Numbered from the stretch's first letter, positions 1 through 8,159 are shown. The stretch: DNA of 64,000 bases from Photobacterium carnosum (GCF_002849605.1 NZ_NPIB01000022.1:1-64000), one strand, 5' to 3'. A program made the numbers and translations. Notes: a model not told the origin generated them from the letters alone.

Positions 1-63
1 CAGGTGTGTAAGTGCTGCGAGGCATTGAGCTAACTGATACTAATTGCCCGTGAGGCTTAACCA
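1..63 (+). rRNA. rrl: 23S ribosomal RNA, 3' end (partial)
   Basis: The first 63 bases match the very 3' end of gamma-proteobacterial 23S rRNA: the stretch around 27-60 (GAGCTAACTGATACTAAT then CCGTGAGGCTTAACC) is the conserved terminal segment that pairs with the 5' end of the molecule. The rest of the gene lies upstream of the window. It is followed on the same strand by 5S rRNA and tRNA-Asp, so this is the tail of a canonical 16S-23S-5S operon. The exact 3' end is estimated within a few bases. Confidence 0.95.
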
Positions 64-234
64 TACAACACCCAAGGGGTTTTTCTTCTCTAAAGAGAAG
101 AGACGGACTCTACAAACGCTTGAATGAAGTGTTGAGAATAAACTAGTTAGATAATTTCCAGATTTAGTGTTAGGTCACATCGCTCCTTGCCATCCATGGC
201 ATTGCGATATTAGTGAATCCTTTCACGTCGAATT

Positions 235-354
235 TGCTTGGCGACCATAGCGTTATGGACCCACCTGATCCCATGTCGAACTCAGTAGTGAAACGTAATA
301 GCGCCGATGGTAGTGTGGGGTCTCCCCATGTGAGAGTAGGACATCGCCAGGCTT
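235..354 (+). rRNA. rrf: 5S ribosomal RNA
   Basis: A 120-base segment with the full 5S pattern: the 5' TGCTTGGCGACC and 3' CGCCAGGC ends pair as helix I, and the conserved core CCCACCTGATCCCATG, CGAACTCAG and GTGAAACG is present, followed by the loop E/helix IV segment GGTAGTGTGGGG. It lies about 170 bases after the 23S end, with a small CTTCTCT/AGAGAAG hairpin in the spacer at about 83-98 that is probably part of the processing region. Confidence 0.97.
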
Positions 355-421
355 CAATTTCGTTTTTATCTTTTTATAAAGGTAGAGACAACAAGTTGCA
401 TTTATGCTGAATAGACACTGC

Positions 422-498
422 GGAGTGGTAGTTCAGTTGGTTAGAATACCGGCCTGTCACGCCGGGGGTCGCGGGTTCGAATCCCGTCCACTCCGCCA
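422..498 (+). tRNA. tRNA-Asp (GTC)
   Basis: A complete 77-base cloverleaf including an encoded CCA. The acceptor stem is GGAGTGG/CCACTCC with G discriminator, the D arm holds GTTCAGTTGG, the anticodon loop CTGTCAC reads GTC at 456-458, and the T arm is CGCGGGTTCGAATCCCG. It is the distal tRNA of the rRNA operon, as is common in Vibrionaceae, and is followed at once by a terminator. Confidence 0.97.
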
Positions 499-561
499 TT
501 ATTGAAGAAACCTGAATCGAAAGATTCAGGTTTTTTTTCGTCTGTAGGAAATGGTAACGAT
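497..561 (+). repeat. 65-bp direct repeat, copy 1 (terminator and flank)
   Basis: The 65 bases from the last base pairs of tRNA-Asp through the terminator and the following GTCTGTAGGAAATGGTAACGAT recur at 694-758 with a single difference (A at 527, G at 724). The spacing between copies is exactly 197 bases, so the tail of this rRNA operon has been duplicated or converted. Confidence 0.9.
509..538 (+). terminator. rRNA operon terminator
   Basis: AACCTGAATC and GATTCAGGTT form a 10-base-pair stem with a short GAAA-type loop, followed by an eight-T run. It lies 10 bases after the tRNA-Asp CCA and should end the rrn transcript. The same terminator occurs again at 706-735. Confidence 0.9.
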
Positions 562-562
562 A

Positions 563-694
563 GCGTAGTAGTTCAGTTGGCTAACTTTCTATTGGAGATC
601 TTAGCGGCCTGTCATGCCTATTATTTGATGGAAAATGGACGCGCTGATGCTTTGGTTGCAATGTTAGCGATGGCAAGTCCCGCGTCCACTTCAC
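563..694 (+). pseudogene. decayed tRNA-Asp copy
   Basis: Between the two 65-bp repeats lie pieces of tRNA-Asp in the right order: GTAGTTCAGTTGG (D arm, about 567-580), GCGGCCTGTCATGCC (anticodon arm, about 604-618), then CCCGCGTCCACTTCAC (3' T arm and acceptor, about 679-694). They are separated by unrelated insertions of roughly 20 and 60 bases, and the acceptor stem no longer pairs. It cannot fold as a tRNA, so I call it a relic. A 66-codon open frame runs over it but is an accident of the same bases. Confidence 0.6.
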
Positions 695-758
695 ATTATT
701 GAAGAAACCTGAATCGAAAGATTCGGGTTTTTTTTCGTCTGTAGGAAATGGTAACGAT
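694..758 (+). repeat. 65-bp direct repeat, copy 2
   Basis: Second copy of the terminator-containing segment at 497-561, one base different. It directly follows the decayed tRNA-Asp as the first copy follows the intact tRNA, so the original unit was tRNA-Asp plus terminator plus flank. Confidence 0.9.
706..735 (+). terminator. second copy of the rRNA operon terminator
   Basis: AACCTGAATC / GATTCGGGTT stem with one G-T pair, then eight Ts. A duplicate of the terminator at 509-538 that would act as a backup stop for rRNA operon transcripts. Confidence 0.8.
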
Positions 759-996
759 CGTGTAGGTTATTATCCGTCATCTCGGAAGGGAGGTACGAGC
801 TATCCGCGATCTACTTATCACGTGTTTGAGCATTAAAGACACCAATAAAAAATCGGTTAAAACAGCAGTAAAAATAATCATTCTACAAGGTTCTGATCTC
901 GCTCGTAACCTCACTCTATAAAATGATGGCAGAGGCGTTAAATTAAGCTCTGTGGACTATTTAGCAGGTGTTTATTATCAGCGTATTTTAAAATTT
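759..996. other. intergenic stretch, nothing recognised
   Basis: About 240 bases between the copied rRNA terminator and the leftward channel gene. I see no supported open frame, RNA or repeat. With the decayed tRNA it looks like eroding sequence at the edge of the rRNA operon. Confidence 0.5.
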
Positions 997-1611
997 TTAC
1001 TTTAAAAGTAACCAGTTAGGGAAGGTGATTTTTTTAATCACGATATACATTCTTAAAATAATAATAAAGCTAATACTGGTTAGAGTGGCAATGTTTGGAT
1101 TGATTGAAAATTTGGCTTGAAGAATATAAAGGTAGCAACCAATAATGACCGGGCTGGCATAAAATTCAGTGTTATTGAACATCGTTGGTCGAGCAAGAAT
1201 GACATCTCGCAGTACACCCCCAAAAATAGCGGTGATCATTCCCATAGTAACGGCAACATAGCCTGCATAATGTTCAGCAACCATATTTTTAGTCACTAGA
1301 ACGGAAAACATCGCAATACCGATAGCATCGAGGACAACGATTAAACGTTCGGCTTTTAGTTGTCGTAAATGTGGGGCAAGGAAAAAGCCAAAAAAAGAAG
1401 CAAGAAGTGCGGTCCAAAAATAAGAGGGATCTCTGATCCAAAAGACTTGATCCGTTGAGAGAATAATATCTCGCACTGTTCCGCCGCCTAACGCTGTGAT
1501 CCACCCTAACACCATGACACTAACGATATCTTTGCCTATATTAGCTTCACTGATGACGGCACTTAATGCAAAGGCGACGATACAGATAATTTCAATGGTG
1601 TGAATTAGCAT
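997..1611 (-). CDS. TRIC-type cation channel family protein (YicG/UPF0126)
   Basis: A 204-residue inner-membrane protein of the bacterial trimeric intracellular cation channel family, the size of E. coli YicG (about 205). It consists of two copies of a three-helix domain, each with the family signature: LGGGTVRD near residue 41-48 and FGGVLRD near 129-135, where glycines break the helices that line the pore and the RD pair follows. Seven hydrophobic segments are visible. Bacterial members conduct monovalent cations in vitro; the role in the cell is not established. It is transcribed alone, with a terminator separating it from gadB upstream. Confidence 0.9.
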   Translation of the reverse strand: MLIHTIEIICIVAFALSAVISEANIGKDIVSVMVLGWITALGGGTVRDIILSTDQVFWIRDPSYFWTALLASFFGFFLAPHLRQLKAERLIVVLDAIGIAMFSVLVTKNMVAEHYAGYVAVTMGMITAIFGGVLRDVILARPTMFNNTEFYASPVIIGCYLYILQAKFSINPNIATLTSISFIIILRMYIVIKKITFPNWLLLK

Positions 1612-1716
1612 AAATAAGCCTATAACATATTAATATTAAGGGATAAATTTTATATTTATACTAACATGTCGTGGTATTTGTACGAGAGCGTAAAAATGGT
1701 CATAGTGTTTTCAAAA

Positions 1717-1743
1717 ATAAAAAAAGGCCGGAAATCCGACCTT
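1717..1743 (-). terminator. terminator of the gadC-glsA-gadB operon
   Basis: On the minus strand AAGGTCGG-ATTT-CCGGCCTT forms an 8-bp stem (one G-T pair) followed by seven Ts. It sits 33 bases after the gadB stop codon and ends the acid-resistance operon before the channel gene. Confidence 0.85.
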
Positions 1744-1776
1744 TATTATAATTTTCATGTGACAATATTAGAAATA

Positions 1777-3177
1777 TTATCGGCCGCTATGATCAAATGT
1801 TTTTACGTCTTCAGCTATACATTGAGAAGCTGCATGTGAAGTAAGAAATTCAATCGAACGTGTAAAGTCAGCAATTAATAGATTAGCAAGATCAATGGTT
1901 AGACCTTGTTTAACTAAAATACGTTGAACGATAATTTCCTTAGCATTTGCAGGCAATGTATATGCAGGCACTAACCAACCACGGGTACGTAAACGATCAG
2001 CAAGATCGTAAAGTGAGAAGGATACATTCGCATCGGCTTTTAAACGCCATGAAATTGCAGGGATCCCTTTTTCACGATTACCATCAAAGATAAATTCAAA
2101 CATATTAAATTTATTAAGCTCTTTGACTAAATATTCGCACACATCGTAACTTGCATTATGAATACGTTGGTAACCTTCAAAGCCTAAACGAAGGAAGTTA
2201 TAGTATTGAGATATAATTTGACCTGCAGGGCGAGAGAAGTTTAGTGCGAAGGTCGGCATGTCACCACCAAGGTAGTTAACATGGAAAATCAAACCTTCAG
2301 GTAAATCTTCTTTGCTACGCCATACGACCCAGCCCACACCTAGTGGTGCTAAACCAAATTTATGACCTGAAGTACTGATTGACTTCACACGTTCTAGACG
2401 GAAGTCCCAACGCTCAATATCAGGCGCACAGAATGGTGCCAGCATAGCGCCGCTTGCACCATCAACGTGAATGTCGATAGAGTTACCAGTATCATGTTCA
2501 TAAGTATCAAGAGCATCTGATAATGGTTTTACTGTTTCGTATAAGCCTGTGAAAGTTTGACCAAATGTTGGAACAACCATAATAGTGTTAGCATCAACTA
2601 ACTCTAACATATCTTCTGGGGTCATAAAGTAATGACCGTCGTCCATTTTGGTTTCACGCATTTCTACGTCCCAGTAGCGGGCAAATTTTTCCCAACAAAC
2701 TTGAACTGGACCACAAACCATATTGGGTTTATCGGTTGGTTGACCAAGCGCACGACGCTCTTCACGCCAACGCCATAATGCAGCCAAACCACCTAACATA
2801 CAGGCTTCACTTGAACCTGTTGTTGAAGTACCAACGGTTGTTACTGACTCAGGTGAATTCCATAAATCCGCTAACATATGGACACAACGTCCTTCAATTT
2901 CAGCAGATTGAGGGTATTCATCTTTATCGATCATGTTCTTATCAATGGAAAGATCCATTAATTTATGAACTTCATCTTCTTCCCATGTTTGGCAAAAAGT
3001 GGCTAGGTTTTGACGAGAATTACCATCAAGGTAAAGTTCGTCACGGATCATTTGATAGATTACGTTTGGTGCTTGTTCTTGCTGTGGTAGCTTGGTAGTT
3101 GCCGCAACGTGATTAATCGCTTCTGAACCAAAGATTGGATCGTTTTCTGATTGACGGTTTACTTCATGAAGAGCCAT
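1777..3177 (-). CDS. gadB: glutamate decarboxylase
   Basis: A 466-residue PLP-dependent group II decarboxylase, the same length as E. coli GadA/GadB. It converts glutamate to GABA and CO2, consuming a cytoplasmic proton. The PLP lysine is K273 in SISTSGHKFGLAPLG; the upstream substrate/cofactor motif GTSTTGSSEACMLGG is at about 116-130 and HVDGASG at 237-243. The C-terminus (KTFDHSGR) keeps a histidine near the place of E. coli His465, which in that enzyme closes the active site at neutral pH, so a similar pH gate is possible (inference). Start is ATG with AGGAAG six bases upstream. It is the last gene of the operon, 15 bases after glsA. Confidence 0.97.
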   Translation of the reverse strand: MALHEVNRQSENDPIFGSEAINHVAATTKLPQQEQAPNVIYQMIRDELYLDGNSRQNLATFCQTWEEDEVHKLMDLSIDKNMIDKDEYPQSAEIEGRCVHMLADLWNSPESVTTVGTSTTGSSEACMLGGLAALWRWREERRALGQPTDKPNMVCGPVQVCWEKFARYWDVEMRETKMDDGHYFMTPEDMLELVDANTIMVVPTFGQTFTGLYETVKPLSDALDTYEHDTGNSIDIHVDGASGAMLAPFCAPDIERWDFRLERVKSISTSGHKFGLAPLGVGWVVWRSKEDLPEGLIFHVNYLGGDMPTFALNFSRPAGQIISQYYNFLRLGFEGYQRIHNASYDVCEYLVKELNKFNMFEFIFDGNREKGIPAISWRLKADANVSFSLYDLADRLRTRGWLVPAYTLPANAKEIIVQRILVKQGLTIDLANLLIADFTRSIEFLTSHAASQCIAEDVKTFDHSGR

Positions 3178-3192
3178 AATTTTCTTCCTACC

Positions 3193-4137
3193 TTAATGTT
3201 GCGTACTGCTAAATAGGTTCCAAGCCATTGCTTGAGTAACATGCTTGATCATTTGTTGACCACGGATACTATTACCAAATGGGTCTAGTCGTGGTGAAAA
3301 TGCTGCGAGTGCGCCAATGTTGGGTATTACTGTTAATAAACCGCCACCAACACCACTTTTACCTGGTAGACCAACATCATAGGCCCAATCGCCAGAGGTA
3401 TCGTAAAGGCCTTCCATCGCCATTTCTGCAAGAATATGGGGAATGTTTTGGGTTTGAATTAACTGCTTACCTGAACATGGATTTTTACCACCATTAGCAA
3501 GTGTTGCACCCACTGTTGCTAGTTCTACCGTATTAAATAGGGTAGAACATTGGCGAGTATAAACATCACAAGCTTCAAGAGGCTCTGAGTACATACGACC
3601 TGATGACTCTAATAACAATGCAATGGCACGGTTATGAGTATTGGTGGTTTGTTCAGACTGATTCACTTCATCAGAAAGCGTAATCGCACTGTTTGCTAGC
3701 AGAGATTGGAAATTTAAAATCTGCTGCCAACGTTGTTCTTTATCTGTTGCTTTAACTAAACTCACTGTTGCCATTGCACCCGCATTGACGAGTGGCGTTA
3801 AGGGCTTACCTTGATGTAGTTCAAGCGCAAGCACTGAATTAAATGGCATACCTGTAGGTTCAGTACCGACTTTACTGTGCAGCGCATCAGCACCTGATTG
3901 TTCAAGTACTAATCCGAGTGTCATAATTTTTGAAATTGACTCAATCGCAAATTTATAATCAGTATCTTGTAATTGGATAATTTCACCAGTAACAGAAACA
4001 AAGGCTAGGCCAGTCAGTTCTGATGGCACTGAGGCTAGAAACGGAATATATGAGGCATTTTCACCGTCCATATTTGTTTTAGCTTCATCTAGCGCTTGCT
4101 GCATAACAACAGCAAGCTTTTCATTTAGTTGTGACAT
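3193..4137 (-). CDS. glsA: glutaminase
   Basis: A 314-residue serine-dependent beta-lactamase-fold glutaminase, close to the E. coli GlsA/YbaS acid-resistance enzyme (about 310). It hydrolyses glutamine to glutamate and ammonia; the ammonia takes up a proton and the glutamate feeds the decarboxylase. The catalytic pair lies in ESISK (Ser67-x-x-Lys70); VNAGAM (about 123-128) and the glycine-rich PGKSGVGGGLL near 262 are further family motifs. It is placed between gadC and gadB with gaps of 17 and 15 bases, which ties glutamine-dependent and glutamate-dependent acid resistance into one transcript. Confidence 0.96.
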   Translation of the reverse strand: MSQLNEKLAVVMQQALDEAKTNMDGENASYIPFLASVPSELTGLAFVSVTGEIIQLQDTDYKFAIESISKIMTLGLVLEQSGADALHSKVGTEPTGMPFNSVLALELHQGKPLTPLVNAGAMATVSLVKATDKEQRWQQILNFQSLLANSAITLSDEVNQSEQTTNTHNRAIALLLESSGRMYSEPLEACDVYTRQCSTLFNTVELATVGATLANGGKNPCSGKQLIQTQNIPHILAEMAMEGLYDTSGDWAYDVGLPGKSGVGGGLLTVIPNIGALAAFSPRLDPFGNSIRGQQMIKHVTQAMAWNLFSSTQH

Positions 4138-4154
4138 TAACGCATCCTTAACTC

Positions 4155-5678
4155 TTATTGGTTTAATGTATGAGTTACTTTGTCTGATGGGTTGATAATA
4201 CCAGGGTGAACTTTTTCAATTTCCCAAGTAAAGGGCGCAAAGTCAGTGACCGCTGGATCTTTCCAGTGAGGTTGACGGGCTTTGTAAATGAATAATGGTA
4301 CAGATACGAAAATGATGGTTAATACGACTAAGAAGCCAATGTATTCTTCAGGACTACCCACAGAAATTTGACTTGGTGGAATGAAAGAGAAGATAAATGC
4401 TAATAGTGACCCAGAGAAACCGACACCTGCGATGATCCACATACCCATATCACCACCAGGGATTTTGTATGGACGAGGACGATTAGGTTGGGTGTAACGT
4501 AAGTGAATGGCTGCAGCGAACATTAATAAATACATGATGAGGTAAAGTACAACCGTTAATTGGCTCAAGATTTGGTAAGCTGCTTGAACGGAAGGTAATA
4601 CCACAAACACGGTTGAAATCATGGTTACTAAGAAGGCTTGCGCCATCATGATATGGGTTGCCATACCATTTTTGTTGGTGTATTGCCAAAAACGAGGTAG
4701 ATAACCACCTTTAGCGACCACAAGTAATGCAGATGAAGGACCTGCAACCCAACCAACAACCCCAGCAAGTACACCAAGTGCTAAACATGCTGCCATAATC
4801 GGTGCTGCCCAACTGATACCAGCCCAAGCAAACATATCATCGTAAGCAACTAACAAGCTTTGAGTTAAGTTGATATCTTTTTGAGGAATAATAAAAGCGA
4901 TAGCTAATGTACCAAGTACAAATACACATACAGTACCAATGGCGGCAATGGCAATTGCTAATGGGTAGTTACGTGGCGCGTCATCAACTTCTTTAACGTG
5001 AATAGCGTTCATTTCCATACCAGCATAGAACAAGAAAATACTTGCGGCTAAAACAACGTTATTAAAGTTAGAGAAGTCAGGAATAACATCATGCCAAGAT
5101 AGTTGAACTTGTGGTGCGTGACCTGAGAAGAATAGATAAGAAAAGCCTAGTATAATTAATATAATACCAGGGATAACCGTACCTACTAAACCACCCCATT
5201 TTGCAACTTTTGAAAAGGTGGCCGTACCACGAAGGGCTATGATAGTTGCTAGCCAATAAATACCTAGCACAATGCCAAGAACAAAGAATTTATTTTGTGA
5301 TAACGCCTGATCCCATGATTGATCTGGGCCAACAAACGCAAGTGAAACTGAACCAAAAGTCAGTGCGGTTGGGAACCACACGGTAACTTCAATCCATAAC
5401 ATAAAAATAGCAACTAATGCTAAACGTGGGCCAAATGCTTCACCTACCCAGCGGAATACCCCACCTTTTTCAGACCAACCCGTTGCCAGTTCAGCGGCAA
5501 CTAATGAAACTGGAACCAAAAAGACTACGGCGGCAAAAATATAATAAAAAATGGAACTTAAACCGTATTCAGCTTCTGCTGGAAGACCTCGCAAACTCAC
5601 AACTGCAACGATATTTAACATTGCTAATGCGAATATGCTGATCCCCCCTTTTTTTGCTTTATTTGTACTAGTCATCAT
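4155..5678 (-). CDS. gadC: glutamate:GABA antiporter
   Basis: A 507-residue APC-superfamily transporter with about 12 membrane helices, matching E. coli GadC (511). It exchanges external glutamate for internal GABA and so completes the proton-consuming cycle with GadB. SLRGLPAEAEYGLSS near residue 28-42 is the unwound first helix typical of the family. After the last helix (about 447-468) comes a soluble tail of about 39 residues, similar in size to the C-plug that closes E. coli GadC at neutral pH. It is the promoter-proximal gene of gadC-glsA-gadB; an adjacent in-frame ATG (codon 2) is an equally good start. Confidence 0.95.
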   Translation of the reverse strand: MMTSTNKAKKGGISIFALAMLNIVAVVSLRGLPAEAEYGLSSIFYYIFAAVVFLVPVSLVAAELATGWSEKGGVFRWVGEAFGPRLALVAIFMLWIEVTVWFPTALTFGSVSLAFVGPDQSWDQALSQNKFFVLGIVLGIYWLATIIALRGTATFSKVAKWGGLVGTVIPGIILIILGFSYLFFSGHAPQVQLSWHDVIPDFSNFNNVVLAASIFLFYAGMEMNAIHVKEVDDAPRNYPLAIAIAAIGTVCVFVLGTLAIAFIIPQKDINLTQSLLVAYDDMFAWAGISWAAPIMAACLALGVLAGVVGWVAGPSSALLVVAKGGYLPRFWQYTNKNGMATHIMMAQAFLVTMISTVFVVLPSVQAAYQILSQLTVVLYLIMYLLMFAAAIHLRYTQPNRPRPYKIPGGDMGMWIIAGVGFSGSLLAFIFSFIPPSQISVGSPEEYIGFLVVLTIIFVSVPLFIYKARQPHWKDPAVTDFAPFTWEIEKVHPGIINPSDKVTHTLNQ

Positions 5679-5998
5679 TAACCAACTTAATCATTAAATA
5701 GATTTCAATTTTTATTGTTAGATTTATGGATGAAAAACAGAACATTTTGTGCTGTTTTTATACATTCATTATATAAAAATAACACTGGCATATATGTATT
5801 CACACGTATAAAAAGTGTTGTTAAGGTTGCATATATATCGCTTGAGTATTTTTTATATTATGTTGTTTATTTGTGTATTTAATCGAAAATATTAAATGCT
5901 ATTTGTTAAAATTGAAGCATTCCTTATTTTTGATAATATTATTACGATAAAAATTATGTAAAAATGAAATTCAATAGATTGATTTTAGGGAACAACCA
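5679..5998. promoter_or_regulatory. divergent control region of the gad operon
   Basis: A 320-base, strongly AT-rich region between gadC (left) and a small membrane protein gene (right). It holds a perfect 8-bp inverted repeat, AAAAACAG (5733-5740) and CTGTTTTT (5752-5759), 55 bases upstream of gadC, a plausible operator. Long A/T runs nearby would suit H-NS-type silencing, as known for E. coli gad genes, but that is inference. No open frame is supported. Confidence 0.5.
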
Positions 5999-6322
5999 GT
6001 GAAATTTTTTTTCCAGCGTAATGAAATGGATTCAGAGATTAGAATTGAATTAAAAACAGCATCGTTTTATTTATTAGTTGCGATGATTGTAGGTTGGATG
6101 GCGATCAGTTTTATTTTGCAGTCAAATGAGGCTGGCTCAGTATTTTTACCGATTTTAATTGGCTTTATGATGTTACGTTTCTTTGCTTTAGTTAAAGTAC
6201 AAAAAGAAGTGTTAGTGGCAATGCGAGACAAGCGCTTAACCACTCAGGGGAGTAAATTTTCATTTACCAATCCCTTTATTTATATTATCAAGAAAAAGTT
6301 ACAACCTGAGCCTGAAGCATAA
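5999..6322 (+). CDS. small two-helix membrane protein, unknown function
   Basis: A 107-residue protein that I do not recognise. It has a short charged N-terminus, two hydrophobic helices (about 22-41 and 46-67) and a basic C-terminal tail (MRDKRLTTQGSKFSF..KKKLQPEPEA). The start is GTG at 5999, supported by AGGG eight bases upstream; the alternative is ATG at 6026 (MDSEIRIEL) without a clear ribosome site. It diverges from gadC and converges on dapD across a long hairpin. Nothing links it to acid resistance except position. Confidence 0.65.
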   Translation: MKFFFQRNEMDSEIRIELKTASFYLLVAMIVGWMAISFILQSNEAGSVFLPILIGFMMLRFFALVKVQKEVLVAMRDKRLTTQGSKFSFTNPFIYIIKKKLQPEPEA

Positions 6323-6326
6323 TTAA

Positions 6327-6387
6327 AAACGGCCGCGATGCTATTTGCTATTTGCTATATCAATATATAGCAGCATTGCGGCCGTTT
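6327..6387. terminator. long bidirectional hairpin between small membrane gene and dapD
   Basis: AAACGGCCGCGATGCT (6327-6342) pairs over 16 bases with AGCATTGCGGCCGTTT (6372-6387, one G-T pair), and a second 7-bp stem GCTATAT/ATATAGC (6354-6360, 6365-6371) sits inside. On the minus strand the stem is followed by five Ts, so it should terminate dapD, and it may also stop the rightward gene. Confidence 0.75.
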
Positions 6388-6412
6388 GCGATCATTGAGT
6401 AGCAGACACTAA

Positions 6413-7444
6413 TTAGTTATTGCTGTGAAGCTCGCTGTTTAATTCAATTGCTGTTTTATTGGTTAAACATTCAATTTGGCCTGTCATTGAGTTACGACGG
6501 AACAATAAGTCAGCTTTACCCGCAAGATCACGTGCTTTAGCGACTTCAACTGGCTTCCCTGAGGCATCCAGCATTTGTACTTTTGAGCCCGCAGTGACAT
6601 ATAAACCTGATTCGATAGTACAACGATCACCCAGTGGGAAACCAAGACCGGCGTTTGCACCTAAAAGGCTATTTTCACCAATTGATACTACGACTTTACC
6701 GCCACCTGATAGTGTACCCATAATTGAAGCACCACCACCGATATCAGAACCATTACCGACCATAACGCCTGCTGAAATACGACCTTCAACCATGCTGACA
6801 CCCGTTGTACCAGCATTGAAGTTAATGAAGCCTTCATGCATAACAGTTGTACCTTCACCAACATGTGCGCCTAAACGAACGCGTGAAGTATCTGCAATAC
6901 GAACGCCTGTTGGTACGATATAGTCTACCATTTTAGGGAATTTATCGACGCAATCAACGGTGATAGTTTCGCCGTTAAGACGTGCATCCATTTGGCGCTC
7001 AGCAAGTTCTGGTAAATCGATAGGGCCTTGGTTTGTCCACGCAATGTTGTGCAGTAAACCAAAAATACCGTCAAGTACTAGACCGTGTGGTTTTACTAAA
7101 CGGTGAGAGATAAGTTGTAGTTTTAAGAAACCTTCAGCAACCGATACGGGTGAGATATCAGTTTTCAGCATAACCATAACTAGCGGCTGTGAAGACAATG
7201 TCGCTTTTGCTGCAAATTGTGCGCTTATTTCATCGTTAGCATCTTCAAATGCAGATGCAATTGCAGCACATTGTTCTGGTGTAACATCGATAGCTTGGTT
7301 ACCACCGTGGTAATCAACAATTGCAGCAATGTCTTTTACTAGTTGCTCTGATGGATGTAGCGTTGGGGTTGGAAAAAACGCTTCAATAATTTTTCCATCA
7401 CAGTTTTTAGTTGCAGTACCTAGGGCAAGTGAAAAGCTAGACAT
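6413..7444 (-). CDS. dapD: tetrahydrodipicolinate N-succinyltransferase
   Basis: A 343-residue enzyme of the long DapD class found in Vibrio and Pseudomonas (the E. coli type is about 274). It transfers succinyl from succinyl-CoA to tetrahydrodipicolinate in the lysine/diaminopimelate pathway. The C-terminal half (about 175-300) is a left-handed parallel beta-helix with hexapeptide turns, including MHEGFINFNAGT, GNGSDIGGGASIMGTLSGG and GENSLLGANAGLGFPLGD. It is monocistronic, with the long hairpin at 6327-6387 as terminator. Confidence 0.95.
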   Translation of the reverse strand: MSSFSLALGTATKNCDGKIIEAFFPTPTLHPSEQLVKDIAAIVDYHGGNQAIDVTPEQCAAIASAFEDANDEISAQFAAKATLSSQPLVMVMLKTDISPVSVAEGFLKLQLISHRLVKPHGLVLDGIFGLLHNIAWTNQGPIDLPELAERQMDARLNGETITVDCVDKFPKMVDYIVPTGVRIADTSRVRLGAHVGEGTTVMHEGFINFNAGTTGVSMVEGRISAGVMVGNGSDIGGGASIMGTLSGGGKVVVSIGENSLLGANAGLGFPLGDRCTIESGLYVTAGSKVQMLDASGKPVEVAKARDLAGKADLLFRRNSMTGQIECLTNKTAIELNSELHSNN

Positions 7445-7730
7445 GATTACCTGTTCTCCATTTCAAATAAAATAATACGATGCGGTAATTAAAATAATGT
7501 AATCACCAATAACCAACGTCAGTGATTGCCTATTGAGTTAATCGATGATTTTCCGCTAATTTATCTATCATAAAGACAGTTACAAAAATAAAGAAGAGCT
7601 GAACTGATAATCAGAGCAAAATGATAGTTTATTGACGAAAAACGGACAGAATACAATTCATTTTGGTACTTATATTTGTTCATAATGACATTGAGAGCGG
7701 AACATTTGAGGGGAATATATAATAGATGAA
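7445..7730. other. intergenic region upstream of dapD
   Basis: About 290 AT-rich bases between dapD and the yebG terminator. The part next to dapD should hold its promoter, but no clear -35/-10 pair stands out. A 60-codon leftward frame (7561-7743) has no ribosome site, overlaps the yebG terminator and resembles no family, so I see no gene here. Confidence 0.45.
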
Positions 7731-7751
7731 AAAAAACCTCCATCAGGAGGC
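7731..7751 (-). terminator. yebG terminator
   Basis: On the minus strand CCTCC-TGAT-GGAGG is followed by a run of Ts, 30 bases after the yebG stop. Confidence 0.8.
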
Positions 7752-7780
7752 TTTCGACGACAAACTGAATAATCTAAAAA

Positions 7781-8077
7781 TTATGCGGCGTCTTGCTGCT
7801 GCTCATCGGCAACAACTTCAGGTTTTACTGTTTTTGGTGCTGGTTTGGCTTTTTTTGCGCCTAAAGCAACCAAGACTTCTTCACGATTTTGCGCCAAGAA
7901 CATTGATAGTTCTTCTTGCTTAGTTTCATCTTCGAATAAGTCACTTTCACTTAATAAAGCAAACATCTCATCTGCCATATCAAGCATTTTGTCATATGCG
8001 TCGGCTTCGGATTTAGAGGTAAAAGTCATCTTTTCTTCCCCGTTGCGCTCTACCACATATTTGACGATAACTGCCAT
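7781..8077 (-). CDS. yebG: SOS-induced protein YebG
   Basis: A 98-residue protein clearly homologous to E. coli YebG: MAVIVKYVV, EEKMTFTSKSEADAYDKMLD and the Gln/Ala-rich acidic tail align along most of its length. YebG is a DNA-damage-inducible member of the LexA regulon whose biochemical role is unknown. The start is ATG at 8077, nine bases after AGGAG; a GTG two codons earlier (8083) is too close to that ribosome site. A LexA-like box at 8104-8119 lies 27 bases upstream and is shared with the divergent glycosylase gene. Confidence 0.93.
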   Translation of the reverse strand: MAVIVKYVVERNGEEKMTFTSKSEADAYDKMLDMADEMFALLSESDLFEDETKQEELSMFLAQNREEVLVALGAKKAKPAPKTVKPEVVADEQQQDAA

Positions 8078-8103
8078 GGTCACCCTCTCCTGAAAATTAT
8101 TTA

Positions 8104-8119
8104 CTGGACGCTTATACAG
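8104..8119. promoter_or_regulatory. LexA (SOS) box shared by yebG and a divergent DNA glycosylase
   Basis: CTGGACGCTTATACAG fits the gamma-proteobacterial SOS box CTGT-N8-ACAG with one core mismatch (CTGG). It lies in the short gap between yebG and the glycosylase gene, so one LexA dimer could repress both. yebG is a known LexA target in E. coli, which supports the call. Confidence 0.75.
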
Positions 8120-8159
8120 TAGTATGGTGAATGAGTCTAGTGCTAAGCGTGTGAATGTG

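Noticed and set aside
213..410. 65-codon frame over the 5S gene
   Set aside because: It lies almost wholly on 5S rRNA.
502..702. 66-codon frame between the two rRNA terminators
   Set aside because: It reads through a terminator and the tRNA-Asp relic; no ribosome site.
7561..7743. 60-codon leftward frame between dapD and yebG
   Set aside because: Starts inside the yebG terminator, no ribosome site, low-complexity hydrophobic sequence.
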